Of a stretch of DNA of 19,646 nucleotides, positions 14,076 through 19,646 are shown in pieces. The DNA comes from Bacillota bacterium (GTDB lineage Bacteria; Bacillota; Clostridia; Christensenellales; CAG-138): assembly GCA_023393045.1 (NCBI GenBank), contig JAEWMV010000199.1, positions 1 through 19,646 of the forward strand, given 5' to 3'. Each line of letters opens with the position of its first letter. Position 1 is the first letter of the stretch. The notes beneath the pieces were generated by a model. It worked only from the letters and a program-made list of their open reading frames with translations. It was not told where the DNA came from and ran no database searches. A program made the translations under genes and the position numbers.

Positions 14076-14867
14076 TTATTTCCCCAGTATGCACACGTCG
14101 TAGCCGAACCAATCGTTGGAAATTTCGGCGAAGGTGCCGTCCTCAACCATCTTCATCAGCTCCGCCTGCACCTCGTCGCGCAGTTCCGTGTTGCCCAGCA
14201 GGAAGCCGATGCCGTACTGTTCGGCCACGAGCTCGTCCTCCAATATCACAAACTGATCCTCGCGCCCTTCCATCTGGAAGCGGGCGACGCCGATGTCCAT
14301 GGCGATGGCGTCCACCGCGCCGGATTCGAGTTCCATGAAGGCTGTGTTATAATCGGAAACCTTTTCGAGCGTGGCGAAGGAGGCGAGAAGCGCGGCGTTT
14401 TCCTCCTCCTCGATGGCGGACTGCGCCGAGCTTTCGTTCTGCACGGCCACGATTTTGCCCGCGAGGTCGGCCTGACTTGTGATGCCGCCGCCCGCCTTGA
14501 CGATGAACACCTGCGAGTTGTCCATGTACGCGTCCGTCCAGGTGTAGAGTTCCTCGCGGTCGTTGATGGTGAAGCCGTTCCAGATGCAGTCTATCGTGCC
14601 GGATTCAAGCTCCCAGTCCTTTGAATCCCAGTTGATGGGCACGAGCTTCAATTCCCAGCCGAGCCGCTCGCAGAGCGCCTTGGCCATATCGATGTCAAAG
14701 CCCGTGTATTCGCCGTCGTCGCCCATGTAGCCATAAGGCGGGAATTCCGCGTCAAAGCCCAGCGCGAGCGTGCGCGCATCCTTATCCGCGCCCTTTGTGC
14801 AGCCGTAGGCGAGGGTGAGAGCGAGCACTGTCATGAGAATGATCGCGGCGAGTTTCCTGATTTTCAT
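14076..14867 (-). CDS. Amino acid ABC transporter substrate-binding lipoprotein (SBP_bac_3)
   Basis: 263-aa surface receptor feeding the permease encoded downstream. Signal peptide with lipobox LAYGC places the lipidated Cys at residue 23. The mature protein has the family 3 landmarks: FDAEFPPYGYMGDDGEYTG, then FDIDMAKALCERLG, IDCIWNGFTINDRE, and a C-terminal half with LAGKIVAVQ and YGIGFLLGN. Ligand is a polar amino acid, not further resolvable by eye; a cystine-, glutamine- or arginine-like specificity are all possible. Start at 14867 follows AGTGAGGA. First gene of the five-gene operon ending at 10647. Confidence 0.95.
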   Translation of the reverse strand: MKIRKLAAIILMTVLALTLAYGCTKGADKDARTLALGFDAEFPPYGYMGDDGEYTGFDIDMAKALCERLGWELKLVPINWDSKDWELESGTIDCIWNGFTINDREELYTWTDAYMDNSQVFIVKAGGGITSQADLAGKIVAVQNESSAQSAIEEEENAALLASFATLEKVSDYNTAFMELESGAVDAIAMDIGVARFQMEGREDQFVILEDELVAEQYGIGFLLGNTELRDEVQAELMKMVEDGTFAEISNDWFGYDVCILGK

Positions 14868-14923
14868 AGATATATCCTCACTTTATATTTTAAACGATTT
14901 TATTGCGCCTTGAACGCCCTGAC

Positions 14924-14952
14924 ATATTAACACGTTATCTTGATAAAGTAAA
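14924..14952 (-). promoter_or_regulatory. Promoter of the amino acid importer operon
   Basis: On the minus strand TTTACT (14947-14952) and TAATAT (14924-14929) are 17 bases apart in an A/T-rich stretch. The predicted leader is about 50 nt, too short for a T-box or a known amino acid riboswitch. Any control is therefore more likely at an operator. Confidence 0.5.
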
Positions 14953-14989
14953 GAAGTATTTTTATCTAAAAAAGTAATTATTGTCGTTC

Positions 14990-15085
14990 GGGACAAGGGC
15001 GGATGGTATCCGCCTGCGACATACAGATTGCGCCGTGCGGTGTGCGTCGTCCGTAGGGGCCGATCCTGTATCGGCCCGGTGCGTG
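14990..15085. repeat. Two REP-like GTAGGGGC/GGCGGAT hairpin repeats
   Basis: GGCGGAT-GGT-ATCCGCC (14998-15014) and GGGCCGAT-CCTGT-ATCGGCCC (15057-15077) are perfect stems separated by about 40 bases. The second is preceded by CCGTAG. The hairpin at 9528-9548 has the same GGGGCGGAT/ATCCGCCCC core. No coding sequence is seen in 14953-15161; this stretch is repeat and terminator material. Confidence 0.55.
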
Positions 15086-15100
15086 ACAGGCGCCGCATAG

Positions 15101-15125
15101 CAAAACAACGGCGGCTCCCGCCGTT
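15101..15125 (-). terminator. Terminator of rsgA
   Basis: AACGGCGG (15107-15114) and CCGCCGTT (15118-15125) form a perfect 8-bp stem with a CTC loop. On the minus strand the stem is followed by GTTTTGC. It lies 36 bases after the rsgA stop codon. Confidence 0.65.
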
Positions 15126-15152
15126 AAAGCGCAAGCCGTTCGTTAATTCGGT

Positions 15153-15172
15153 AATTGTCAATTACCTTCGTC
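15153..15172 (-). repeat. Second copy of the GACGAAGGTAATTGACAATT repeat
   Basis: Identical over 20 bases to 10511-10530. Here it is on the minus strand and supplies the last codons and the TAA of rsgA in a different reading frame from the AraC-type gene. The + strand version GTAATTGTCAATTAC is an almost perfect palindrome. Confidence 0.7.
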
Positions 15173-16124
15173 TGCGCGCTCGCCTCTTCTGTTCTTCCAT
15201 CAGTTTCAGATAGCTCTTATATCGCCTCGCGTCGATTTCCCCGCGCGCGAGCGCGCCCTGTACGGCGCAGCCCGGTTCGTGCGTGTGCGTGCAATCCCGG
15301 AAGCGGCATTGGGACGCCAGCTCCTCCATTTCCGGAAAAACCGCGCCCACGTCGGATTCCTCCAATGCGAGGGAGCGCATCCCCGGCGTGTCGATCACAA
15401 GGCCGCCCGAGGGCAACAATATCAGCTCGCGCCGCGTGGTGGTGTGGCGGCCCTTGCCGTCCCGCCGGACGGCTTGCGTTTCCAGTGCGTCTGCGCCCAG
15501 GAGAGCGTTTATCAGCGTGGACTTGCCCGCGCCGGAAGCGCCGACGAGCACCGCCGTGACGCCTTCCTTCATATAGGCGCGCGCCGCGTCGAAACCGTCC
15601 TTCGTTTCACAGGTGCAGGCGATGACGTCCGCGCCGGGGCAAAGCGCGCGCGCCGCGCCGAGCGCGCCGTTTAAGTCGGCGCACAGGTCGGCCTTTGTGA
15701 GCACGGTGACCACCCTTGCGCCGGATTTTTCGGCAGCGGAGAGGAAGCGCTCCAACTTCGCAGGGTTATAGCCCGAATCGAGCGCCATGCACACGAAGCA
15801 TACGTCCATGTTCGCGGCGATGGGCTGCACATAAGGGACGGGGCCCGCGGCCATGCGGGCGAGGAAGGTTTCCCTCGGCAGCAGCCGTTCTATTCCCCGC
15901 GGGGAGAGGAGTACCCAGTCCCCAGCGATGGGGAAGCAGGCGGGATTTTCGGCCTCGTGGCGGAATTTCCCCGTCACGGATAAAAGAATTTCGCCGTCCT
16001 CGGTGAGAAGCGTGTACTCCCCGTGGCTCTGGCTGATCACGCGGCCGAGCGCGAGGGAGGCTTGTTGCGCCTGAGCAAAGTGTATGTCCTTCGCGCCGCA
16101 GCGCTTGAGCGTGTTTGTTTCCAA
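15162..16124 (-). CDS. rsgA: Ribosome small subunit-dependent GTPase RsgA (YjeQ/CpgA)
   Basis: 320-aa cytoplasmic GTPase that acts late in 30S subunit assembly. The circularly permuted order is evident: an N-terminal OB-fold part (VTGKFRHEAENP, AGDWVLL), then G4 TKAD (143-146), G1 GASGAGKS (195-202), G2 GRHTTT (225-230) and G3 DTPG (245-248). The zinc site follows with Cys273, Cys278, His280 or His282, and Cys286. The start is taken as TTG at 16124 because GGAAAGG lies 7 bases upstream (16132-16138) and the N-terminus then fits the family. The frame is open further upstream but runs into a terminator hairpin. The C-terminus is unusually basic (KRRARRRR) and ends in a dispersed repeat. An attenuator-like leader precedes it. 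Confidence 0.95.
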   Translation of the reverse strand: METNTLKRCGAKDIHFAQAQQASLALGRVISQSHGEYTLLTEDGEILLSVTGKFRHEAENPACFPIAGDWVLLSPRGIERLLPRETFLARMAAGPVPYVQPIAANMDVCFVCMALDSGYNPAKLERFLSAAEKSGARVVTVLTKADLCADLNGALGAARALCPGADVIACTCETKDGFDAARAYMKEGVTAVLVGASGAGKSTLINALLGADALETQAVRRDGKGRHTTTRRELILLPSGGLVIDTPGMRSLALEESDVGAVFPEMEELASQCRFRDCTHTHEPGCAVQGALARGEIDARRYKSYLKLMEEQKRRARRRR

Positions 16125-16148
16125 TGGTTTGCCTTTCCGGGCAGCAAT

Positions 16149-16171
16149 GCCCAAACATGGTGAATTTGGGC
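16149..16171 (-). promoter_or_regulatory. Hairpin just before the rsgA ribosome binding site
   Basis: GCCCAAA (16149-16155) and TTTGGGC (16165-16171) form a perfect 7-bp stem with a 9-base loop, directly after the attenuator T-tract and 10 bases before the rsgA ribosome site. It may insulate or modulate initiation at the TTG start. Confidence 0.4.
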
Positions 16172-16172
16172 A

Positions 16173-16202
16173 CAAAAATGCCCGGGAACCTCGCTCCCGG
16201 GC
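16173..16202 (-). terminator. Intrinsic terminator in the rsgA leader (attenuator)
   Basis: Minus strand GCCCGGGA (16202-16195), 7-base loop, TCCCGGGC (16187-16180), then A and five T's (16178-16174). It lies about 50 bases before the rsgA start and downstream of rsgA's own promoter, so it must be conditional for rsgA to be expressed. Its 5' strand CCGGGAGCG (16200-16192) is the exact complement of CGCTCCCGG (16253-16245) in the leader ORF. Confidence 0.8.
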
Positions 16203-16215
16203 CAAGCGTCATAGT

Positions 16216-16242
16216 GAAGACGGCTTACGTTAAGCCGACTTC
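16216..16242 (-). promoter_or_regulatory. Hairpin overlapping the leader-peptide stop codon
   Basis: Minus strand GAAG-T-CGGCTTA, loop ACG, TAAGCCG-T-CTTC: 11 base pairs with one T-T mismatch. It spans the last codons and stop of the leader ORF. Its 5' strand AAGTCGG (16241-16235) can instead pair with CCGACTT (16320-16314) near the transcript start. Confidence 0.65.
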
Positions 16243-16289
16243 CTCCGGGAGCGCGCGACGATGGATGCATCAAAAACATTCTCTTTCAT
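16230..16289 (-). CDS. 19-residue basic leader peptide upstream of rsgA
   Basis: Short ORF in the rsgA leader: MKENVFDASIVARSRRKSA, ATG at 16289, TAA at 16232-16230. A strong purine-rich ribosome site (AAGGAAGGGAG) ends 9 bases upstream, and the ORF lies about 40 nt from the predicted transcript start, before the attenuator. The C-terminal half is strongly basic and contains Arg-Ser-Arg and Arg-Arg-Lys, of the basic-X-basic type at which macrolide-bound ribosomes are known to stall. The codons for Arg-Ser-Arg form the antiterminator strand. I know no described leader peptide with this sequence. Function is inferred from position and pairing. Confidence 0.6.
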   Translation of the reverse strand: MKENVFDASIVARSRRKSA

Positions 16290-16336
16290 CTCACATTGCT
16301 CCCTTCCTTGGAAAAGTCGGTTTTGGCCGCAAAAGA

Positions 16337-16366
16337 AGTATAGCAAACAATGGCTTATTATGTCAA
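16337..16366 (-). promoter_or_regulatory. rsgA promoter
   Basis: On the minus strand a consensus TTGACA (16361-16366), 18-base spacer, TATACT (16337-16342) preceded by TGC. Predicted transcription start is near 16330, giving a leader of about 206 nt before rsgA. The -35 box lies inside the spacer of the divergent LCP promoter. Confidence 0.75.
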
Positions 16367-16383
16367 CGAAACTGTGCTATAAT
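16355..16383 (+). promoter_or_regulatory. LCP gene promoter, overlapping the divergent rsgA promoter
   Basis: TTATTA (16355-16360), 17-base spacer, TATAAT (16378-16383) with an extended -10 TGC. ACTGTGCTATAAT is shared with 8406-8418. The start codon of the LCP gene follows after 20 bases, so the leader is very short. Confidence 0.65.
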
Positions 16384-16403
16384 ATGCATTTAGGGAGCGT
16401 GTT

Positions 16404-17669
16404 ATGGAAAAGAACGTAAAGAAACGCAAAAAAGGAAAGCTGGGGCGGTGGATACTGCTCATACTTGCAGCGGCGCTTGCTGCCGTGGCGCTTCGCTATG
16501 CCTATATCATTTTCATCGACCCGATGAGCGCCTTCGGCGACCAGCTCGCCACGCCCACGCCTACGCTTGAGCCCACGGCGACGCCTACCCTGCTGCCCAC
16601 GCCGTCACCCACGGCGGAGTCTACGCCCACGGCGAGCCCCACGGCGACGCCTTCGCCCACGCCTACGCTTGAGCCCACGCCGACGCCCACCCTGCCGCCG
16701 ACCCCCACGCCCCCGCCGGAGCTTGACCTCAGCTTCATGAAGAACAGGGTCAACATACTCATACTCGGCTGGGATGAGAGCCCCGAGCGCAACGTGGAGG
16801 GGAGCGACGTTTACCGCGACGAGGACAATAATTTCAGGAGCGACGTCATCATGCTCCTTTCCGTCAACTTCAAAACAGGGCGCGTGGACCTCATCTCGGT
16901 GCCGCGCGATACGCTCGCCGCCATTTACAAGGAGAACGGCGAGAGGTACAGCGAAACCGCGCACCTTAAAATCAACGCGGCTTTCGCCCGCGGCGGCAGC
17001 GCAAAGGGCCTCGGCTTTGAATATGCCATGCAGACCGTGAGCCGTCTTTTCGGCGGCGTGCCCATACAATACTATGCGGGCGTCAACATGCAAGGGCTTA
17101 AGGCCGTGGTGGACGCCATGGGCGGCGTGGACTACGATGTGGACGTACGCATACAGCTCAACGGCCGCACGCTTGAAAAAGGATATCAGCACCTCAACGG
17201 CCAGCAGGTGCTCGACTATTGCCGCGCGCGCAAGGGCATTTCCACGGACATCGGCCGCACGGACAGGCAGCAGCGCATGCTCTTTTCGATATTCGAGCAA
17301 TTGAAAAGCCGCGACCAGTTCGCCAATTTCATCAACATCTACAATTCCGTAAAGGGATATATCTATACCAACATGAGCGTCGACCAGATCGCGGCCATGG
17401 CGAGCTTTGCGATGGGCATCGACATGGGCGACCTCAACCGCAAGACGCTCTCGGGCGAATACGTGAACTCCACGCCCTACAGCGGGGCGAGCTTCTATTG
17501 CCTGTATAACGACAAGCTCGTGGAACTGGCCGAAAAGGTGTTCGGCGTGACCATTTATCCCGACCCGAAGCAGGACGCGGAGTATGTGCTCTCCGACAAG
17601 GCGGCAGCTTACGCCCAGAAGCTTGTCGCGGGCGCGGATTATCTCATGGGCCTTGTCGACGCCGCGTAA
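16404..17669 (+). CDS. LytR-CpsA-Psr (LCP) family cell wall ligase with Thr-Pro-rich linker
   Basis: 421-aa membrane-anchored enzyme. LCP proteins transfer lipid-linked anionic polymers or glycans onto peptidoglycan. Basic N-terminus and one helix (WILLILAAALAAVALRYAYIIF) anchor it. Residues about 49-105 are almost only Thr, Pro, Ala, Glu and Ser, a wall-spanning linker encoded by repeats. The LCP domain follows with NILILGWDE, RSDVIMLLSVN, ISVPRDT, LKINAAFARGG and, later, a VDYDVDVRI region and the Arg-rich RARKGISTDIGRTDRQQ. The conserved Asp and Arg residues are in place. ATG at 16404 follows AGGGAG. First gene of a plus-strand run; its TAA is followed in the same frame by open sequence running into the next small gene. 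Confidence 0.94.
   Translation: MEKNVKKRKKGKLGRWILLILAAALAAVALRYAYIIFIDPMSAFGDQLATPTPTLEPTATPTLLPTPSPTAESTPTASPTATPSPTPTLEPTPTPTLPPTPTPPPELDLSFMKNRVNILILGWDESPERNVEGSDVYRDEDNNFRSDVIMLLSVNFKTGRVDLISVPRDTLAAIYKENGERYSETAHLKINAAFARGGSAKGLGFEYAMQTVSRLFGGVPIQYYAGVNMQGLKAVVDAMGGVDYDVDVRIQLNGRTLEKGYQHLNGQQVLDYCRARKGISTDIGRTDRQQRMLFSIFEQLKSRDQFANFINIYNSVKGYIYTNMSVDQIAAMASFAMGIDMGDLNRKTLSGEYVNSTPYSGASFYCLYNDKLVELAEKVFGVTIYPDPKQDAEYVLSDKAAAYAQKLVAGADYLMGLVDAA
16552..16679 (+). repeat. Tandem-type repeat encoding the Thr-Pro linker
   Basis: The 26-base unit beginning CGCCCACGCCTACGCTTGAG occurs identically at 16552-16577 and 16654-16679, 102 bases apart (34 codons in frame). Degenerate ACGCC/CCCACGGCG units lie between them. 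Such repeats can change copy number in frame and so vary linker length. Confidence 0.75.
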
Positions 17670-17705
17670 GAGGACTCCTATTCGGGGCGGCCGAGAAACG
17701 TCAGT

Positions 17706-17933
17706 TTGAAATACGGGCTCGTGTTCAACGTGGCCGCAAAGCTTGAGGCGCAGTACGCTTCGAGGCCCGGCAACGACGAAAATCTGCCCTACGACAGGGA
17801 AGCGTTGGAGCTTTTGAGCGAGCTGCTCGCGCAGCATATGACGAATCTGTGCGCGGACATGGGCTATACCCGCTTCGAGCTTGACGAGTCGATGCTGCCC
17901 TCCGATTTTTATAAAACGCTGCCCAAGAGTTAA
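17706..17933 (+). CDS. Small acidic protein of unknown function
   Basis: 75-aa product starting MKYGLVFNVAAKLEAQYASR and ending YKTLPKS. No family recognised. It has the G/C-rich third positions of its neighbours and lies neatly between two same-strand genes (36 bases after the LCP stop, 23 before the next start), so it is likely real. It has no signal peptide or membrane helix and looks mostly helical. The start is uncertain: the only usable in-frame codon is TTG at 17706, without a good ribosome site. The frame is the same as that of the LCP gene and open back to its TAA. Read-through of that TAA, or a former fusion, is therefore possible. Confidence 0.6.
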   Translation: MKYGLVFNVAAKLEAQYASRPGNDENLPYDREALELLSELLAQHMTNLCADMGYTRFELDESMLPSDFYKTLPKS

Positions 17934-17956
17934 TATTACCTTTGCGGAGGTTTCAA

Positions 17957-18997
17957 ATGGAAGAAGGACAAAGGCAAAGCCGTTTCGCCGCCTTCCTTGA
18001 AAAAAAGGGAGTAAAAATCAGCGCCAAACGCTATTTTGTGGACGCCATGGGCACCATGGCGTTCGGTTTGTTCGCATCGCTTCTTATCAGCACCATTTTG
18101 AGCACCATTGCGGACAAGCTCGCCCAGCCCTGGCTCGCGGACATCGCGGCGTTTGCAAAAGCCGCAACCGGTCCCGCCATGGCCGTGGCCATCGGCCATG
18201 CGCTGGGCGCGCCGCCGCTGGTGCTCTTCTCGCTTTGCGCGGTGGGCTATGGCGCAAACGAATTGGGCGGCCCGCTGGGCACGCTCTTTTGCGCCATACT
18301 CGCGGCGGAGCTCGGCAAGCTCGTTTCAAAGGAAACCAAAATAGATATACTCGTCACCCCCACCGTCACCATCGTTGCGGGGCTTCTTTTTGCGCGGCTC
18401 ATCGGCCCCGGCGTATCGGGGATCATGAACGCGTTCGGCGCGCTCGTCATGCACGCAACCGAGCTGGAACCCTTCTGGATGGGCATCGTGGTGAGCGCGG
18501 TCGTGGGCGTGGTGCTCACGCTTCCCATCAGCTCCGCAGCACTCTGCGCGACGCTGGGGCTTGTGGGCCTTGCGGGGGGCGCCGCCACGGCGGGCTGCTG
18601 TGCGCAGATGGTGGGCTTTGCGGTGATGAGCTTCCGTGAGAACCGCTGGGGCGGCGTCGTGGCGCAGGGACTCGGCACTTCCATGCTGCAGATGGGCAAC
18701 ATCGTCAAAAACCCGGTCGTCTGGATTCCCCCCACGTTCGTTTCAATGATAACGGGCCCGATTGCCACCTGCATCTTCAAGCTGGAAAATTCCGTCCCCA
18801 TCGCCTCCGGCATGGGCACCTGCGGCCTTGTGGGCCCCATCGGCGTGATGACGTGGGAAGGCTTCGGCACATGGCAGTCATGGGTCGGGCTCATACTCGT
18901 ATGCGTCGTGCTGCCCGCGGTGCTCACGCCGCTCATCGCGTGGCCGCTTCGAAGGATAGGCTGGATCAGGGACGGGGATTTGAAACTCGAGCTTTAA
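17957..18997 (+). CDS. PTS EIIC-like membrane protein (PTS_EIIC_2 family)
   Basis: 346-aa polytopic membrane protein with about nine to ten hydrophobic segments. Gly-rich stretches (ATGPAMAVAIGHALGAPP, then YGANELGGPLGTLF) and the C-terminal GMGTCGLVGPIGVMTWEG are typical of the PTS_EIIC_2 family. Members are annotated as sugar PTS subunits by similarity, but no EIIA, EIIB or HPr-like domain is present here, so phosphotransfer transport is not shown. The cytoplasmic N-terminus (MEEGQRQSRFAAFLEKKGVK) is charged. Start ATG at 17957 follows GGAGG by 6 bases; an in-frame TTG at 17942 is disfavoured. It is probably co-transcribed with the two genes upstream. Confidence 0.85.
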   Translation: MEEGQRQSRFAAFLEKKGVKISAKRYFVDAMGTMAFGLFASLLISTILSTIADKLAQPWLADIAAFAKAATGPAMAVAIGHALGAPPLVLFSLCAVGYGANELGGPLGTLFCAILAAELGKLVSKETKIDILVTPTVTIVAGLLFARLIGPGVSGIMNAFGALVMHATELEPFWMGIVVSAVVGVVLTLPISSAALCATLGLVGLAGGAATAGCCAQMVGFAVMSFRENRWGGVVAQGLGTSMLQMGNIVKNPVVWIPPTFVSMITGPIATCIFKLENSVPIASGMGTCGLVGPIGVMTWEGFGTWQSWVGLILVCVVLPAVLTPLIAWPLRRIGWIRDGDLKLEL

Positions 18998-19008
18998 TAT
19001 CCTATAAT
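18980..19008 (+). promoter_or_regulatory. Promoter for the DUF5058 gene
   Basis: TTGAAA (18980-18985), 17-base spacer, TATAAT (19003-19008). The -35 box lies inside the last codons of the EIIC-like gene and the -10 just after its stop. Transcription would start near 19015, giving a leader of about 47 nt with no hairpin seen. Confidence 0.6.
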
Positions 19009-19061
19009 CAATTAAAAGTACATACGGACGCGATTCACATCGAGCGAGGAGGTAAACCCGG

Positions 19062-19646
19062 ATGGACTATCTTACTCTGGCAAACTCCCCCGTGCTGTAT
19101 CTGTTGATGGGCGCGCTGCTTGCGTTCATCAGCGTTATGTGCGTCGTATTCATGGTCAAAAGCTACCGCGCGGGCATCAAGCTGGGCATGGACGCGGGCA
19201 AGCTCAAGCGCGCCATGACATCGAGCGTCACCTTCACGGTGCTGCCGAGCATTTCCATACTGCTAGGCGTCATCGCGCTCTCGGGCGCGCTTGGCATCCC
19301 GCTCGCGTGGATGCGGCTTTCCGTGGTGGGCGCGCTGCAGTATGAGCTCAACGTGGCCGCCATCGCCGCGGAATCCATGGGATTGGGCGGACTGTCCGCC
19401 GCCAGCATGAACATGGGCGCGTACACCACGATAGACTTCGTGATGAGCGCGGGCATCATCGGCGGCGCGGCGTGCTGCCTGCTGGTCCTGAAAAAGTACC
19501 TTTCCGCTTTTGGGAAAAAACCGAAGATCGTGGAAACGGATAAGCCTGCAAAGAAGGGCCGCGGGCTTGCCGCCATCGCCATGTCCGCGATGTTCGTGGG
19601 GCTTTGCGCCACCTACGTCGCCTCCTACATCGGCACGGTGATAAAT
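19062..19646 (+). CDS. DUF5058 family membrane protein, partial
   Basis: 195 codons, cut by the right edge. It opens with MDYLTLANSPVLYLL, the hallmark N-terminus of DUF5058 proteins. It continues with a hydrophobic helix, SYRAGIKLGMDAGKLKRAMT, TFTVLPSISILLGVIALS, GIPLAWMRLSVVGALQYEL and further helices. At least five membrane segments are visible, with a basic cytoplasmic loop around KKPKIVETDKPAKKGRG. Function is unknown; DUF5058 genes are often found near amidohydrolases and peptidases and are suspected transporters. Start ATG at 19062 follows GAGGAGG by 9 bases. Confidence 0.85.
   Translation, partial: MDYLTLANSPVLYLLMGALLAFISVMCVVFMVKSYRAGIKLGMDAGKLKRAMTSSVTFTVLPSISILLGVIALSGALGIPLAWMRLSVVGALQYELNVAAIAAESMGLGGLSAASMNMGAYTTIDFVMSAGIIGGAACCLLVLKKYLSAFGKKPKIVETDKPAKKGRGLAAIAMSAMFVGLCATYVASYIGTVIN

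Noticed and set aside
14868..14953. T-box or amino acid riboswitch for the amino acid importer operon
   Set aside because: The predicted leader is only about 50 nt and has no specifier loop, antiterminator bulge or terminator.
16125..16205. Longer RsgA starting at 16205
   Set aside because: It would start inside the terminator hairpin and add residues not expected for the family. The TTG at 16124 has a good ribosome site.
16552..16730. CRISPR-like or satellite array
   Set aside because: The repeats encode an in-frame Thr-Pro linker of the LCP protein and have no regular spacers.

Overview
The window looks like the chromosome of a G+C-rich Firmicute, most likely a gut-type Clostridia lineage. 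This rests on AGGAGG-type ribosome binding sites, lipoprotein-type binding proteins in place of periplasmic ones, a YerC/TrpR-like repressor, a LytR-CpsA-Psr (LCP) protein, a DUF5058 protein and compact operons with G/C-ending codons. The species cannot be named from the sequence. No rRNA, tRNA, CRISPR array, transposase or phage gene was found.

Left part (1-5553, minus strand): an oligopeptide ABC importer operon in the order lipoprotein, permease, permease, ATPase. The ATPase runs off the left edge. Just upstream on the same strand is an S66 LD-carboxypeptidase with its own promoter and a leader of about 265 nt. Together they suggest uptake and trimming of peptides, possibly cell-wall peptides.

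Middle left (6027-10532, plus strand): a secreted helical protein coupled to a zinc-ribbon/membrane/transglutaminase-like protein, then a strong terminator, an aldo/keto reductase with a two-cluster ferredoxin-like tail, and an AraC/GyrI-type regulator with a second, internal translation start at its domain boundary.

Middle right (14867 down to 10647, minus strand): one operon of a polar amino acid ABC importer (lipoprotein, permease, ATPase), a TrpR/YerC-like repressor and a YtcJ-type amidohydrolase, ending at a perfect bidirectional terminator. A repeat-rich stretch (about 14990-15165) separates it from rsgA.

Right part: rsgA (minus) and an LCP cell-wall ligase gene (plus) diverge from overlapping promoters. 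The LCP gene is followed by a small unrecognised gene, a PTS-EIIC-like membrane protein and a truncated DUF5058 membrane protein.

The most notable find is the rsgA leader. It encodes a 19-residue basic peptide (MKENVFDASIVARSRRKSA). Its Arg-Ser-Arg codons are exactly complementary to the 5' strand of an intrinsic terminator placed before rsgA. This has the architecture of a translation-sensing attenuator controlling a ribosome-assembly GTPase. Also notable is an identical 20-bp sequence forming the 3' ends of two unrelated genes in different reading frames.
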